From positions 310,001 to 374,000 of the forward strand of contig CAVRQR010000009.1 of the NCBI GenBank assembly GCA_963723495.1: a DNA stretch of 64,000 bases, in the 5' to 3' direction. This document shows positions 8,139-18,592 of the stretch, piece after piece; the stretch's first letter is position 1, and the number at the start of each line of letters is the position of its first letter. The notes under the pieces are model-generated. The model was not told the origin of the DNA. It worked only from the letters and a program-made list of their open reading frames with translations, and ran no database searches. The stretch comes from Gp6-AA40 sp963723495 (GTDB lineage: Bacteria > Acidobacteriota > Vicinamibacteria > Vicinamibacterales > UBA2999). The position numbers were made by a program, and so were the translations under genes.

Positions 8139-8771
8139 ATGTTCTACCTGACCGGTTACTTCGTGTTCCTGATCGCGGCGTGGGTTGCAGCTTGGTATCT
8201 GCACGATCTGACGTTCGTCAGGGATCTCGGTCCCGGTGCCACGGTCGCGTACTGGACGGTTGCGAAACTGATTGTCTGGATCGCGCCGATCCTGCTGATC
8301 GTTACGTGCGTCCTGAAGCGCCCCGCGGTCGCATATCTGGGCTTGACGGGGTTCGCACGGGGCATTCGTGTCGGCTCCGTGGTCGGCGCGACGTTCGTTT
8401 TGCTATCGGCCATTGTCGATGTAGTCACACGAACGCACGCACTGCCGGGTCCGAGTTGGGGAATGTTCAACGCCTTGACGGTGGCGCCTCTGTTCGAGGA
8501 AGTCATGTTCAGGGGCTTCGCGCTGAAGGCGCTCGAGGACTCCGGTTACCGTTTCTGGCCAGCCAACACGATCGCCGCGGTCCTCTTCCTCGGGCTGCAC
8601 CTGCCCGGCTGGCACTTCATGGGCACACTCGGTGCGTCTCAGGTCGTCCTCGGACTGAGCGTCGTCATCGTCGGTATGGTCGCGGGTTATGCCAAGCGCC
8701 GCTCGAACTCGACGTGGGCGAGCGTGACCGTCCACTTCTTCAATAACCTGTACTCGGCGTTCGTGCGGTAG
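8139..8771 (+). CDS. CPBP family intramembrane glutamic endopeptidase
   Basis: 210 residues with about six hydrophobic helices. The CPBP/Rce1 signature is complete: FEEVMFRG (EExxxR), FLGLHLPGWHF (FxxxH) and VHFFNNLY (HxxxN). These residues form the intramembrane active site. Bacterial members often process or protect secreted peptides, but no peptide gene is adjacent. The SD is weak (GAAGAG). It is a separate gene from the CPBP-like fragment at the left edge. Confidence 0.88.
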   Translation: MFYLTGYFVFLIAAWVAAWYLHDLTFVRDLGPGATVAYWTVAKLIVWIAPILLIVTCVLKRPAVAYLGLTGFARGIRVGSVVGATFVLLSAIVDVVTRTHALPGPSWGMFNALTVAPLFEEVMFRGFALKALEDSGYRFWPANTIAAVLFLGLHLPGWHFMGTLGASQVVLGLSVVIVGMVAGYAKRRSNSTWASVTVHFFNNLYSAFVR

Positions 8772-9029
8772 CTGTCTGAACCCGGCGCAACCGGCGATGG
8801 GGCGTGGCGGCGCGCCGCTGACAGACTGCGTGCGCCCGGATCACGCTGCCCACCGCAATGCCTCAACCTGCCGCAGCCACCCGTCGAGCTGGTTCCAACC
8901 CGCGAAAATACGGCTCACGATTCGACAGCTCATGGCGGACCAGCGACACATTGAATGCCCGGAACGAGCGCAGGATGATGCGAGTTCAAGGGCAGCCGTA
9001 GCGCGGATCCTCTGCCCAGCAGGCCTCGC

Positions 9030-9713
9030 TTAAGGCCGATCCCACCACTTGGACAGACTCTGATCCGCGACGCGAGGCCGGTCAGCATAATGCGAAGTGT
9101 CGTTGAACAGCATGAGCCGGACCCGCACGGGATCTCTGAAGTCGACGACGTTCAGGCACGCCGGCGACTGGTCCAGGCGATCACGGTAGCCACGGGGATC
9201 AAATGCGAGGAGACTGCTCAACACCAGCCGCAGCGTCGCTTTGTGTGAAACAACCAGCACCTGCCCACCGGAATGCGCGGTGACAAGCTCGCGTATCACC
9301 GGCAGCGCGCGCGCGAGAACCGCGACACCGGATTCTCCACCAACGGGCGCAAAAGTAAACGGGTCAGCTTCCCACGCCCCGTACTCTGGTCCGAACTCCC
9401 GTTCGACCTCGTCGCGCTTCATTCCCTCCCAATGCCCGTGGCCGATTTCGCGCAGACCGTCGCGCGCGATGGGCTCGAGCCCGCAGAGGCCCGCGACAAT
9501 CCGCGCCGTTTCCAGCGCGCGCGAGAGCGGGCTGGAATAGATGGCAGTGATGTGCTGACGGGACAGGCGTTCGCCCAGGCGTGCCGCCTGCCAGCGGCCC
9601 TGCTCCGACAGCTCGGCACCACCCGTCGAACCGGAGAATCGGTCTTCCTCCGTGGCTGCCGTGGCGCCGTGGCGAACGAGAAACAGGCGTGTGACAGTGG
9701 TTGGCTCGGCCAT
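9030..9713 (-). CDS. Histidine phosphatase family protein (phosphoglycerate mutase-like)
   Basis: 227 residues starting MAEPTTVTRLFLVRHG. The RHG motif gives the phospho-accepting His at about residue 14. Other hallmarks are SSPLSRALETA (catalytic Arg), REIGHGHWEG (proton-donor region) and VSHKATLRLVL (second catalytic His). It resembles CobC/GpmB-type broad-specificity phosphatases such as alpha-ribazole phosphatase. The frame stays open upstream, but the ATG at 9713 gives the expected family start. The substrate is not determined. Confidence 0.88.
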   Translation of the reverse strand: MAEPTTVTRLFLVRHGATAATEEDRFSGSTGGAELSEQGRWQAARLGERLSRQHITAIYSSPLSRALETARIVAGLCGLEPIARDGLREIGHGHWEGMKRDEVEREFGPEYGAWEADPFTFAPVGGESGVAVLARALPVIRELVTAHSGGQVLVVSHKATLRLVLSSLLAFDPRGYRDRLDQSPACLNVVDFRDPVRVRLMLFNDTSHYADRPRVADQSLSKWWDRP

Positions 9714-10229
9714 GCGAGATCGTTGTCGATACGTTGCTCGAACACAAGCCGTCGAGCGCCGCGGAGCTGCGCGATCGTTACGCACAGATGCTGAAGAAGC
9801 ACATGACCGATCGCTTACCAATCGGCGAATCGAGTAGCTCGTCTGCGTGAGCCAGTTACTCCGTCTCGTTTGGGAGTGCCCGGCACCGCGGATGCGACGT
9901 TCCGCTGCGAGGCTCGTCCACGGGCTACGGTTTCTTCACGGACTTGAACTCGAGCAGAGCGGCTGGCCGGTGATGTGCCGACATCCGCTGAATGCGTGAG
10001 CGGCTCGCGACACGCGACATCGCCGGCCTTACTTCCGTCACAACCGCGTGCCGTCGGGAGCTTCGACTGCGCTCTCAACGCGGCTGCTCATACAGAATCG
10101 CCTTCACCGTTTCGTCGGAGACACCTTCACGACATCCTGGCCAGACCTTGTCCCGGCCGTGACTCAACAGCATGAACACGTGCAGCAGTGCGGTTGGGCA
10201 ATGGTCGCCGCATGGCATTCTGGCTCCGA
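9714..10229. other. Gene-poor stretch with a possible C-terminal remnant
   Basis: No complete gene is supported. On the + strand 9716-9837 reads a plausible protein end (IVVDTLLEHKPSSAAELRDR, then YAQMLKKHM and a TAG), but I see no start or upstream body, so it may be a remnant. The rest shows no recognised signal. Confidence 0.3.
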
Positions 10230-11350
10230 TCAGAACCGCCAGAACACCCCGATAGTCACGTTCGCCTGTGACATCGCCGCTGCCCGTAAACGTCCGATGG
10301 CCGCTCAGCGATGGTCCGGTCAGCGACGAGGCGGCGACCGCGGTCACGCCCATCGAGGTCACCGGATCGGTGGAGTTGTTGCTGAATTGAATCGACGGAG
10401 TTCCACCAAGGGCGCCGCGGCCAGCCGGCGTGAGCCGCGCCACGTTCGGCGTCGCGTCCAGATCCGTGTTCGCGGCGGCCTTGCTCAGGGCGACACGGGC
10501 GTCGAACCGCAGACCCCAGCGGCTCGAGATGTGAACTTGACGCCGCCGCCCAGCACACCCGCGAGCGTGTGGCGGAGCGGGCATCGTGCACGGGATTGTG
10601 GCCGTCAACCGGGGGACGGCGCTGCCCCCCAGGAACTGGTAGTTCCCGGTCAGCGTGGCGCTGGGCAAATCCCCGGTCATGCTGGCGACGCCAGCGCCGA
10701 CCGTGACGACGGGATGAGCGCGCCACTCGTCGTCAGATTGATGTTGACCGCGCCACTCGTGAACAGCTGGCGGGCGCTGCCGTCCGCGAGCGTGGCCGTG
10801 GACGTCAGGCTGTTCAGCACACGTTCTGTTGAACAAGATGACGCCCTCCAGGCCTCGAGAAGCTCGCTCGCGGGTCTCGATCGCCTCGCCGTTCGCCGGC
10901 GTGATTCGTAGATCGCCAACCGTAGTGACGCTGAATTCGGCCGTGACGCCGGCGTCAGCACGCGGCTGACGCGAACGCCGACACTCCCTCCGCCGCGGTG
11001 CTCGCCAAGCGGTCTCGCAAGCACGGGATCGAGCGGCACGATCTGATCGGGCAGCTGTCCAAGCGCCGTCGCCGCTTGATTGAACAGGAGCGTTCCGTCG
11101 CCGAAGACCACGACGGCTCGTAGCGTGACGGCAGCGGCGACGTGGTGGGGGTGGCGGCGACGGTCATGAACGGCTGGCCAGGCGCGGGGAGACTGATCGT
11201 GCCACCCGTCGGGTTCGTCGAGAACAGCCCACCGCCATGGAATTCCACTTCCCATTTCGGGGTCCGTGTCGTTTGCGCCGCCGCGGACCACGCCCCTAAA
11301 AGCGTCAGTACGCACACAAAGATCGAAGAACGCCAAGTCTCGCCACGCAT
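10230..11350 (-). pseudogene. Secreted outer-membrane beta-barrel protein, multiply frameshifted
   Basis: The start (MRGETWRSSIFVCVLTLLG) has a strong AAGGAGG SD and a signal peptide ending SAAAQ. The body resumes in three frames: FGDGTLLFNQAATALGQLPD, then LNSLTSTATLADGSARQLF, then VTVGAGVASMTGDLPSATL. The end NVTIGVFWRF* has the terminal Phe typical of outer-membrane barrels. The total span (1121 bases) fits one protein of about 370 residues with small indels. I recognise it as a single barrel-type outer-membrane protein; function unknown. Indel errors or genuine decay are both possible. Confidence 0.65.
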
Positions 11351-11502
11351 CGGAACCTCCTTGTTCGCGTGGCTCCAACCATGGCGGCCTCGTGCCGACG
11401 TGACAACGTGCATCAAGGTGCACCCGCTAATGCCTATTGATGCCGTGAGGCGGGAATGGCCGCCTCGAAAGGGGGTATAGTTCACCACCCGAGAAACCCG
11501 AG

Positions 11503-13516
11503 ATGGATCCGCAGGCCCCTGCGTCGAGCGAACGCTCCACCTGGAAGGAGATCGCCGCCAACTAAACGCGACGTCACCAGGTGCGGCGATGGGCAAAACC
11601 GGAAGGCCGCCGGTCCAACGCCAGCTGCACGAGAGGCGCGACTCGGGACGCCTTCCCCGCGGAACTCGACGGGTGGCTGGAAGGGCGGCGAAACACCGAA
11701 CCGGTGGCCGTGGAGCCGCAGGGTCGTGCCTGGCCGGGCACAAGCATTTCTCTCGCAATCGCAGCGGCGGTGGTGATGTCCGGCGGCCTGGTGGCGGTCA
11801 CCTACCTTCGGGTGTCGCCGCCCGACACCGGTGCGGTGCGCGTTCCCTTTCAGTCCCTCACCCGCTGATCCTCGCCGATGCGGCAACGGGTGGCGACTTC
11901 AGCATTTCGCCCGACGGCCGCCGACTGGCGTTCGTCGCCGCGGCAGCGGATGGCACACGCCAGCTGTGGATTCGGCCGCTCGACTCGCTCGCCGCCGTGC
12001 CGCTGGCCGAAACCGAGGGAGCGGCGAATCCGTTCTGGTCGCCCGACAGCGAATTCGTCGCGTTCTTCGCGCAGCGGCGCTCAAAAAGATCGCTTCCGCA
12101 GGCGGACCCGTGCAGATCCTCGCTGACGCGGTGCTGCCGCGCGGAGGCACGTGGAACGCAGAAGGCGTCATCCTCTTTGCGGTCAACGCCGGCGAGCAGT
12201 TCTATCGGGTCCCGTCGGCGGGTGGCCCGGTGACTCGCGTCGACCTCAATCAGGTCAACGGCGAAAGTCACTGGCCCGACTTCCTGCCAGACGGGCGGCA
12301 TTTCATCTATCACGGACGCCGCCAGAAGCCGGGGATTTATCTCGGCACGCTCGACTCGCCGGAGACGCGCCTCCTCGCCACCGATTACATCTCGGCTGAG
12401 GTACGCGTCGGGGCATCTCCTCCTCCTGACTGGAGGCACACAATCGCAGACGTCGGGCACGTTGATGGCGCAGGCCTTCGACACCACCAGTCTGCGGCTG
12501 GCCGGCGAGGCGGCGCCGCTGGCGGAGTCGGTCGCGATTCGGCCGCAGTTCGCGCGCGGAGTGTTTTCGACTTCGGATACAGGTACGGTGATGTACGGGA
12601 CCTCCCGTCATCAAGTCACGCAGCTGGTCTGGCTCGATCGCGATGGCCGCAAGGTCGGCACCGCCACCAGCCCTGGCCGCTACGAGCGTGCCGCGCTGTC
12701 GCCGGATGAAAAGACTGTCGCCGTCGAGGTGATCGATCCTCATATCGAAACGCCGGACATCTGGCTCGTTGACGCGTCGCGCGGGGTCATGTCGCGATTC
12801 ACGTCCGAGCCCAGCGCGGAACGTATGCCGCTCTGGTCGCCGGATGGAACACGCCTCGTCTTCTCATCGCCGCGTGACGGACGTCCGCCGAGGCTGTTCG
12901 AGAAGATGACCAACGGCGCAACCGAGACGCCGTTCTTCGGATCCGATCTCATCCTCCAGCCGACCGACTGGTCTCGCGATGGACGTTTCGTCGTCTACGG
13001 ACGACGCGATTCGAAGACACAATGGGACGTCTGGGTGGTGCCGGCGAATGCCGGTGGCGCGGACCGGAAGCCGGCCATTTACCTCCAGACGCCATTCAAC
13101 GAGCACCATGGTCATCTGTCGCCGGATGGACGCTGGATGGCGTACGCATCCGACGAGTCCGGGCGATGGGAAGTGTACGTCGGCGAGTTTCCGGGCGGAG
13201 GCGGCCGCTGGCAAATCTCGCCGGTGGTGGTGTCGAGCCACGATGGCGGCCGGACGGCAAGGAGCTCTTCTACGTTTCTCCGGACGGCACGCTGATGGCC
13301 GTGACGCTGCAGTTCAACCAGCAGTCGGTGCTGCCGGCCGCGCCACGACCGCTCTTCACGGCCCGCTTCGGCGAGTTTGGCGCGCAGATCTTCCGGCCAG
13401 TGTATGCGCCCAGCCACGGCGGCCACAGGTTTCTCGTCAACGTCGTCGTCGAAGAAACCACTGCGTCGCCGGTCACCATGATCCTCAACTGGCCGGCCGC
13501 CATGCCTCGCCGTTAG
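11503..13516 (+). pseudogene. HTH - transmembrane - PD40 beta-propeller protein, multiply frameshifted
   Basis: The N-terminus MDPQAPASSERSTWKEIAA begins an HTH-like segment seen in Acidobacteriota propeller proteins; VQRQLHERRD and FPAELDGWLEGRR follow in shifted frames. A hydrophobic helix (SISLAIAAAVVMSGGLVAV) precedes repeated PD40 blades with SPDGRRLAF, SPDGTRLVF and SPDGRWMAYASDES motifs. The end RFLVNVVVEE...MILNWPAAMPRR* is the usual propeller C-terminus. At least five frame changes are needed. An intact copy would place a DNA-binding-like HTH in the cytoplasm and a propeller outside. It converges on the kinase remnant at 13594. Confidence 0.65.
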
Positions 13517-13593
13517 GGAACTGGTAGCGGCGGCGAGACGAACGCAGAATTCCGGGCCGCCCCGGCAGTCATCGATTGGTCTGCGTAGGTCCT

Positions 13594-14166
13594 TCACTTC
13601 TCCACGATTCGACGCCAGTTGAGCAGCACCGTAATCGCCGCCCCGCCGGCGGCTTCAGGTACGTCACCAGGAAGCGCTGTCCGTCTAAGGACGGGTGGTA
13701 ACCCCGGTGGCCTCGGTCGGCAGTTACCGGAAACAGACTCTGCGCGCGCCCCAGTTCCACGTTGGAACCGCGGATCGTCACCGGTACGGCCGTGAGGCGC
13801 CCGTCGCCAGCGACGAAAAACAGTTCCTCACCGTCCCGCCGCCAGGCGGGGCCGAATCCACCCTGACTCGAAATCGACGAGCTCCATGACGAGCGCACGT
13901 ACCCGGTGTCCGCCTTCGGTGGGACCTTCCTCAAAGCCGTACAGTTGCGCGATGTGTGGATGGTTCAGCGCTGCGAGGACCTGTGCTTCACGCTGAAACC
14001 GCGCAACGCGTTCAGGGTCGTCAGCGAAGTCGTCGGGAAGGATCTCGATCGCAACATCGCGACCCAGCTTCGTGTCGTGCGCACGATAGACCTCGCCCAT
14101 TCCCCCCGTGCCAAGCTGCAACCGTATCTGGTACACGCCGATACGGGTGCCTGGAGCGAGGGCCAT
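13594..14166 (-). pseudogene. Ser/Thr kinase-PD40 protein with a large internal deletion
   Basis: The start MALAPGTRIGVYQIRLQLGT leads into a kinase N-lobe: glycine loop GTGGMGEVYRAHD, a VAIEILP strand where the lysine of VAxK appears as Glu, and FQREAQVLAALNHPHI. The frame reaches the hinge (ALVMELV) and then jumps into a propeller C-terminus (GGFGPAWRRDGEELFF ... VLLNWRRIVEK*). The HRD and DFG catalytic motifs, any membrane segment and most blades are missing, roughly 600-700 residues compared with usual family members. It cannot be an active kinase. Confidence 0.7.
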
Positions 14167-14300
14167 CGCGGGGATTATGGCACGAGGTGAACAGCTGTAA
14201 GACTGGTGCTCCGAACGGTCTGCAAATGGGGCGAACCGGACATTAGCACCCAAGTAGACACCTGTGCGTCAGCAAAGTAGCCTTCTTCGAGAGCCAGCCC

Positions 14301-15146
14301 TTGCCCGAACTTCCCGAAGTCGAAACTGTCCGTCGTCAACTGCGCCGCGTGATGGAAGGCGCGCGCATCGAGCGTGTCGAAACACGGCGTGCCGATCTGC
14401 GATCGCCGTTTCCCGCGGACTTCGCCGCACGTCTGACTGGCCAGCGCGTGACGATGCTGAGGCGCCGCGCCAAGTACCTGCTTGCCGACCTCGAATCAGG
14501 CGAGACGCTGTTGATGCACCTCGGCATGTCCGGTTCGTTCCGCGTCGTGAAGGGGCAGCGCGATGACGTTCAGGGAGGCTTTTACTTCGAGCGCAGCCGT
14601 CTCGACGCGCACGATCATGTCCTCTTCACGATGTCGTCGGGGGCGACGGTGGTCTTCAACGATCCACGGCGATTTGGTGTGATGTCGATCGTCGGCGTCG
14701 AGGCGCGAGACAGTTATCCCGCGCTGCGGGCGCTCGGGCCCGAGCCGCTCGAACGCGGTTTCAACGCCTCGGCATTGGCTCGCATGCTGAGGGGCAAGAA
14801 AACCACTCTCAAGGCGGCGCTTTCGGATCAGCGTGTCGTCGCCGGTCTCGGCAACATCTACGTGTGCGAAGCGCTTCACGTCGCGAAGCTGTCGCCAAAG
14901 CGGCGAGCCTCGACCCTTGTCACGCCGGCTGGCGCGCCACGGCCGTCAGCTGCGGCGCTGGCTGATGCCATTCAAGCGGTGCTGAGGGATGCCATTGCGA
15001 AGCGCCATCGGCCAGGTGGCGAGGACCGCTTCAGGGTCTACGATCGCGAAGGTCAACGTTGCCCGCGTCGCGGGTGCTCGGGCACGATCAAGCGCATCGT
15101 GCAGACAGGACGGTCGACGTTCTTCTGCCCGGTCTGTCAGCGCTAG
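14301..15146 (+). CDS. mutM: Formamidopyrimidine-DNA glycosylase (Fpg/MutM)
   Basis: 281 residues. It excises 8-oxoguanine and formamidopyrimidines and nicks the abasic site. The start is TTG because catalytic Pro must be residue 2: MPELPEVETV. Other signatures are RRAKYLL (catalytic Lys region), LLMHLGMSGSF, FNDPRRFG, QRVVAGLGNIYVCEAL (helix-two-turn-helix) and a C-terminal zinc finger CPRRGC ... FFCPVCQR. Length and order are normal for Fpg. An ASCH-domain gene follows 16 bases later and is probably co-transcribed. Confidence 0.95.
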   Translation: MPELPEVETVRRQLRRVMEGARIERVETRRADLRSPFPADFAARLTGQRVTMLRRRAKYLLADLESGETLLMHLGMSGSFRVVKGQRDDVQGGFYFERSRLDAHDHVLFTMSSGATVVFNDPRRFGVMSIVGVEARDSYPALRALGPEPLERGFNASALARMLRGKKTTLKAALSDQRVVAGLGNIYVCEALHVAKLSPKRRASTLVTPAGAPRPSAAALADAIQAVLRDAIAKRHRPGGEDRFRVYDREGQRCPRRGCSGTIKRIVQTGRSTFFCPVCQR

Positions 15147-15162
15147 GCACGCAAGGCGATCC

Positions 15163-15753
15163 GTGATCATTCGTCGGCACTTCCTGGACGGAATTCAGAA
15201 GGGCACCGTGAGCCTCGCCTTTCGGCGCTGGCGCCGGCCATCGGTCAAGCCGGGCGGCACGTTGCTGACCGCAGCGGGCCTGCTTCACATCGGTGACATC
15301 GAGATCGTCACACTGGCGGATATCTCAAACACTGACGCGCGGCGCGCCGGATATGAGAGCCGAGAGGCGCTCGTGGCCGAGCTGAACGAGCGAAAAGAAG
15401 GAGAGATCTATCGCATCGAGTTCGGCCCGCTCGAGCCCGATCCACGTGTGGCGCTGCGCGAACGACGTGCAGACACGTCTGAACTGCAGGCACTGATCGT
15501 TCGCCTGGACAGGCTCGACGCCCGATCGGATGCGCCATGGACCCGCCGCGTGCTGGAGATCATCGAGGCGCACCCGGCCGTACACGCCGGTGACCTTTGC
15601 GCGATGGTGGGTCAGGAGAAGCTGCCATTCAAACTCAATGTCCGCAAGTTGAAAGCTCTCGGGCTGACTGAAAGCCTGGAGGTCGGCTATCGTTTGTCTC
15701 CGCGCGGTATGGCACTTCTCGACAGCCTTCGAAATCGGGTCAGGGATGAGTGA
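15163..15753 (+). CDS. ASCH-like domain protein with C-terminal winged-helix region
   Basis: 196 residues, GTG start. The N-terminal half (HFLDGIQKGTVSLAFRRWRR, LHIGDIEIVTLADIS, DARRAGYESREALVAEL) matches the ASCH fold, a PUA-like putative RNA-binding module. The C-terminal half (about 125-196) looks like a winged helix (KLPFKLNVRKLKALGLTESL, GYRLSPRGMALL). Such proteins are mostly uncharacterised; a nucleic-acid-related role is inferred. It follows mutM closely, so it may share its promoter. Confidence 0.7.
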   Translation: MIIRRHFLDGIQKGTVSLAFRRWRRPSVKPGGTLLTAAGLLHIGDIEIVTLADISNTDARRAGYESREALVAELNERKEGEIYRIEFGPLEPDPRVALRERRADTSELQALIVRLDRLDARSDAPWTRRVLEIIEAHPAVHAGDLCAMVGQEKLPFKLNVRKLKALGLTESLEVGYRLSPRGMALLDSLRNRVRDE

Positions 15754-15876
15754 CGCAATTCGGCGAGATCGAACCAGCGACCGGCATCCGACGCGTCAGC
15801 GTGGAAGTTACGGGTTGGACGGGATCTCGTGTTGACGGCGATCTGATCGCGTCGCGTCAGGAACCTGAAACCCGCG

Positions 15877-16764
15877 TCACTTCGTGCTGCCTTGCGGCTC
15901 CGCGCGCGGTGCTCCGTTCATGACCGGCTGTGCCGGCCCGTCTTTCCCGACGAGATGGTGAATGGACTGGTTGTTCTCCAGACAGACCATCTCCATGATC
16001 TCGGTGTCCGGCATGAGCTGCCACGTCAGGCGCGTCGTGAATGGCCGCGTGTAGGCTTTGGGATCGTCGATGGTCTGTTCGATTTCGATCGTTCCGAAAT
16101 TCGGTCGCCGAAATCGCTCGATCGTACGTCCCTGATCGGTCAGCGGGCTGCCGTTGATATCGAGCCAGGCACCGTCTCTGAAGCCGCTTGTTTCCACGAC
16201 CAATGTGTCGCCTTCCCAGCGGCCGACCGAGTAACCGTAAAACCAGGGCTGCGGATCGTCCTTCGGCAAGGGCCGTCCGTCGGTGAACACCTGCCGAATT
16301 CCCTGGTGCGTTTCGTAGAGCAGCAGGACGACACCGGGAGTCTGAATCACCTTTCGTGGAAAGGTATGCACGTTGAACTGCTGATTCCCGAGCGGCAGGC
16401 ACCAGACGTCGGGGTTGTCCTTGCTGTTGTCCGCGACGCGCTTGTCGAGCAGTTCCTTGGCCCACGACCTGAGCGGCAGTCCGTCCTTGAAGCCGGCGCC
16501 GATGTCGCGGAAGGTGGCCAGCGGTTTCTCGTCGAGGCTGAGCGCCTCGCGTGGCTCTTTGGGTCCGCGGCCGACGTTTCTCCACGTACCGGAGAGGTCG
16601 GGCTTTCCGTCAGGCGTTCGCGGAGTTGGTCCGTTCGGATCGACTTTGCCGTCGGATCCCCGCGGCGCTCGCGGGTCTTTGTGATCTGGCCATTGGGCCG
16701 ATGGTGCAGCCGGAATGATGGCGAGTACGGCGATGAGAATGAAGAGACGGGTCAGTATGGTCAT
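15877..16764 (-). CDS. Secreted protein of the DGKPDLSGTW family
   Basis: 295 residues with a signal peptide ending PSAQW. Conserved blocks are RTPDGKPDLSGTWRNVG, DNPDVWCLPLGNQQFNV, RKVIQTPGVVLLLYE, YGYSVGRWEGDTLVVET and the closing FTTRLTWQLMPDTEIMEMVC. A paralog with the same blocks lies at 22972. The family is common in Acidobacteriota and, as far as I know, has no assigned biochemical function. Start at the ATG 16764, directly before the signal peptide. Confidence 0.75.
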   Translation of the reverse strand: MTILTRLFILIAVLAIIPAAPSAQWPDHKDPRAPRGSDGKVDPNGPTPRTPDGKPDLSGTWRNVGRGPKEPREALSLDEKPLATFRDIGAGFKDGLPLRSWAKELLDKRVADNSKDNPDVWCLPLGNQQFNVHTFPRKVIQTPGVVLLLYETHQGIRQVFTDGRPLPKDDPQPWFYGYSVGRWEGDTLVVETSGFRDGAWLDINGSPLTDQGRTIERFRRPNFGTIEIEQTIDDPKAYTRPFTTRLTWQLMPDTEIMEMVCLENNQSIHHLVGKDGPAQPVMNGAPRAEPQGSTK

Positions 16765-16864
16765 GGCACCTGCGAGCATTGGGGCGTAGTGTAGCCGACG
16801 CGCGGGTGATTCGGCTAAGCTCCTGTCCGTCCACGCAAAGCAGGGATCGAGGAGAGACGACGCG

Positions 16865-17861
16865 ATGCTGAAGCTGATGAGTGGCCTGCTGACTATGCCT
16901 GGCCGTGACGACAGCGGTCGCGCAAGAGCCGGCGTGGAACCCGGCAATCAAGGAGTGCGATCGCGCCTGCCTCGTCGCCATCCTCGACGGGTACATGAAC
17001 GCGATCTTCAAGCGCGATCCGAAGGCCGTGCCACCGTTGTCGAAAGACGTGCGGATGACAGAGAACACTGGCCAGATGGATGTCGGGGAAGGCGTGCTGT
17101 GGCGCTCGAAGACCGAGCCGACCAGCTTCCGGATTGACGTTGCCGATCCCGTGAACGGCGAAGTGGCGTTTCAGGGACGCCTCAAAGTCCAGGGTCGCGA
17201 TACGCTCGTGGCCATCCGTCTCAAAGTCGATCGCGGCAAGATCCTCGAGATCGAACAACTGCACGCCGGCAATATCGCTCCGCAGGCGATCGAGCTGCTC
17301 ACCACTCCTCGCGCGTTGCTGACGGAGGACGTACCCGTCAACCAGCGTGTGTCACGCGAGGTGATGTTCCGCGCCGCCAACTCGTACTTCGATGCGCTCG
17401 AAGGCGACAGCGGCAAGATCGGCGCGTTCGCCGATGACTGTGTGCGCCATGAGAACGGCTACCGGACGGTCAACAACCCACCGCCGGGTGGCCGCATGAT
17501 GCCCGGCCCGCAGCTCCCAGACCCGAACACAGAGCAAGGGAAGTCGCAGCTCGCCTTCAGCATGCTCACGTGCGCGCAGCAGATCGATTCGAAGATCTTT
17601 GCCTACATGAAGCACATCCGGCCGCGGCGTGCGCTCATTCTCGATGAGCAGAAGCAGACGGTCGGCACGTTTCCGCTCTTCGTTCACGATGGCACGCGGC
17701 GTGGTGCTGCGGCTGACGCGCCTCCGGGAATGCTCCAGAACCTGGTGACGATGGAGACGTTCTCGGTCCGGGGCGGATTGATTCGTCACGTCGAGGCGGC
17801 GCCGTTCGTCACGCTTCCGTACGGGTTGGGCAATGGCTGGACACCAGGATCTGGACGTTAG
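16865..17861 (+). CDS. Secreted NTF2/SnoaL-like protein, frameshift in signal peptide
   Basis: The main frame (from about 16905) encodes 318 residues beginning VTTAVAQEPAWNPAIKECDR and ending AAPFVTLPYGLGNGWTPG. A GAGGAGA SD precedes an ATG at 16865 that starts MLKLMSGLLT in another frame; joining the two with one base change gives a normal signal peptide cleaved after AVA. So 16865 is the likely true start and the break is probably an indel error. The fold resembles two SnoaL-like units, but no catalytic residues are clear. Divergent from 16764. Confidence 0.6.
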
Positions 17862-17863
17862 CC

Positions 17864-17937
17864 GTTCCTGTTCCAGGTTCCGCGTTCCCTGTTCGTGTTC
17901 AGGTTCATGGTTCGCGGTTCTCTGTTCGGCGTTCCGT
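17864..17937. repeat. Class C degenerate repeat (GTTC-CGGTTC units) overlapping a start codon
   Basis: More than ten GTTC-containing units of 6-9 bases run from the stop of the previous gene through the ATG at 17907 and into the next signal peptide (MVRGSLFGVPS). The repeat therefore supplies both the leader and the first codons. Confidence 0.6.
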
Positions 17938-18588
17938 CACTCGTGTTGCTGGGCGCGCTATGTCTTGCCACAGCGCTCACGGCTGCCGAGCCGCGCTTCA
18001 GGCTGAAGCCGCTCGACGCCAGCGGCGTGATTCCGTACTTCATCGCTGAAGCCGCCGATCGATCACAGTTCAGACCCGGCGACCGTCAGCTGGCGACGTG
18101 GGCTCTCGAAGAGTGGCAGCGAACGGTGGGCGGCATCGTGCACTTCGAGCGCACCGAACGCGACAGAGGCCGCGCTTCTTCGATTCGAGTGGCTTCCGTG
18201 GGCCGAAGACGCCGCGCTCGGACGCATGGAGGCATCGGTCATCAATGGTCATCCGGCTGCGTCGATTGCTGTGCGGCCGGACGAGAGTCGATTCCGGCCG
18301 AGCATCCGGCGCAGCGTCCGAGAGGATCCCCTCATGCGCGATGTGGTGCTCTACTACGTCTGCCTGCACGAGATCGGTCACGCGCTCGGCCTGAGCCACA
18401 GCGACAACCCTCGCGACGTGATGTGGCCGGGCAACAACGGAGTGACCTTGCCGGTGTACGAGCGTTATCGCCATCGCCTGCAGACCAGAGATGACATCCC
18501 GCGCACCTCGTGGTTGTCTGACGGCGACGTCGCGCGATTCAGGGACATCTGGGTCAGTGGTGGACGAAGCCGCGAAACGCGCCCTTGA
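17907..18588 (+). CDS. Secreted matrixin-like zinc metalloprotease, one frameshift
   Basis: A signal peptide (about 1-27) is followed by LKPLDASGVIPYFI and FRPGDRQLATWALEEWQR in the first frame. Near 18180 reading must move to the next frame (LRFEWLPWAEDAALGRMEAS). The zinc site HEIGHALGLSH and a downstream Met-turn (RDVMWP) are intact, placing it with M10 matrixins/metzincins. About 226 residues in total, with no recognisable propeptide or accessory domain. The single frame change at a GC-rich spot is probably an indel error. Confidence 0.7.
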
Positions 18589-18592
18589 CGCG

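Noticed and set aside
8772..9029. Small gene between the CPBP protease and the histidine phosphatase
   Set aside because: Short frames exist on both strands, but none has an SD, a domain or coding-like composition.
13569..14253. Complete Ser/Thr protein kinase
   Set aside because: The glycine loop is present, but HRD and DFG are absent and the frame joins directly to a propeller end, so it is treated as a deletion remnant.
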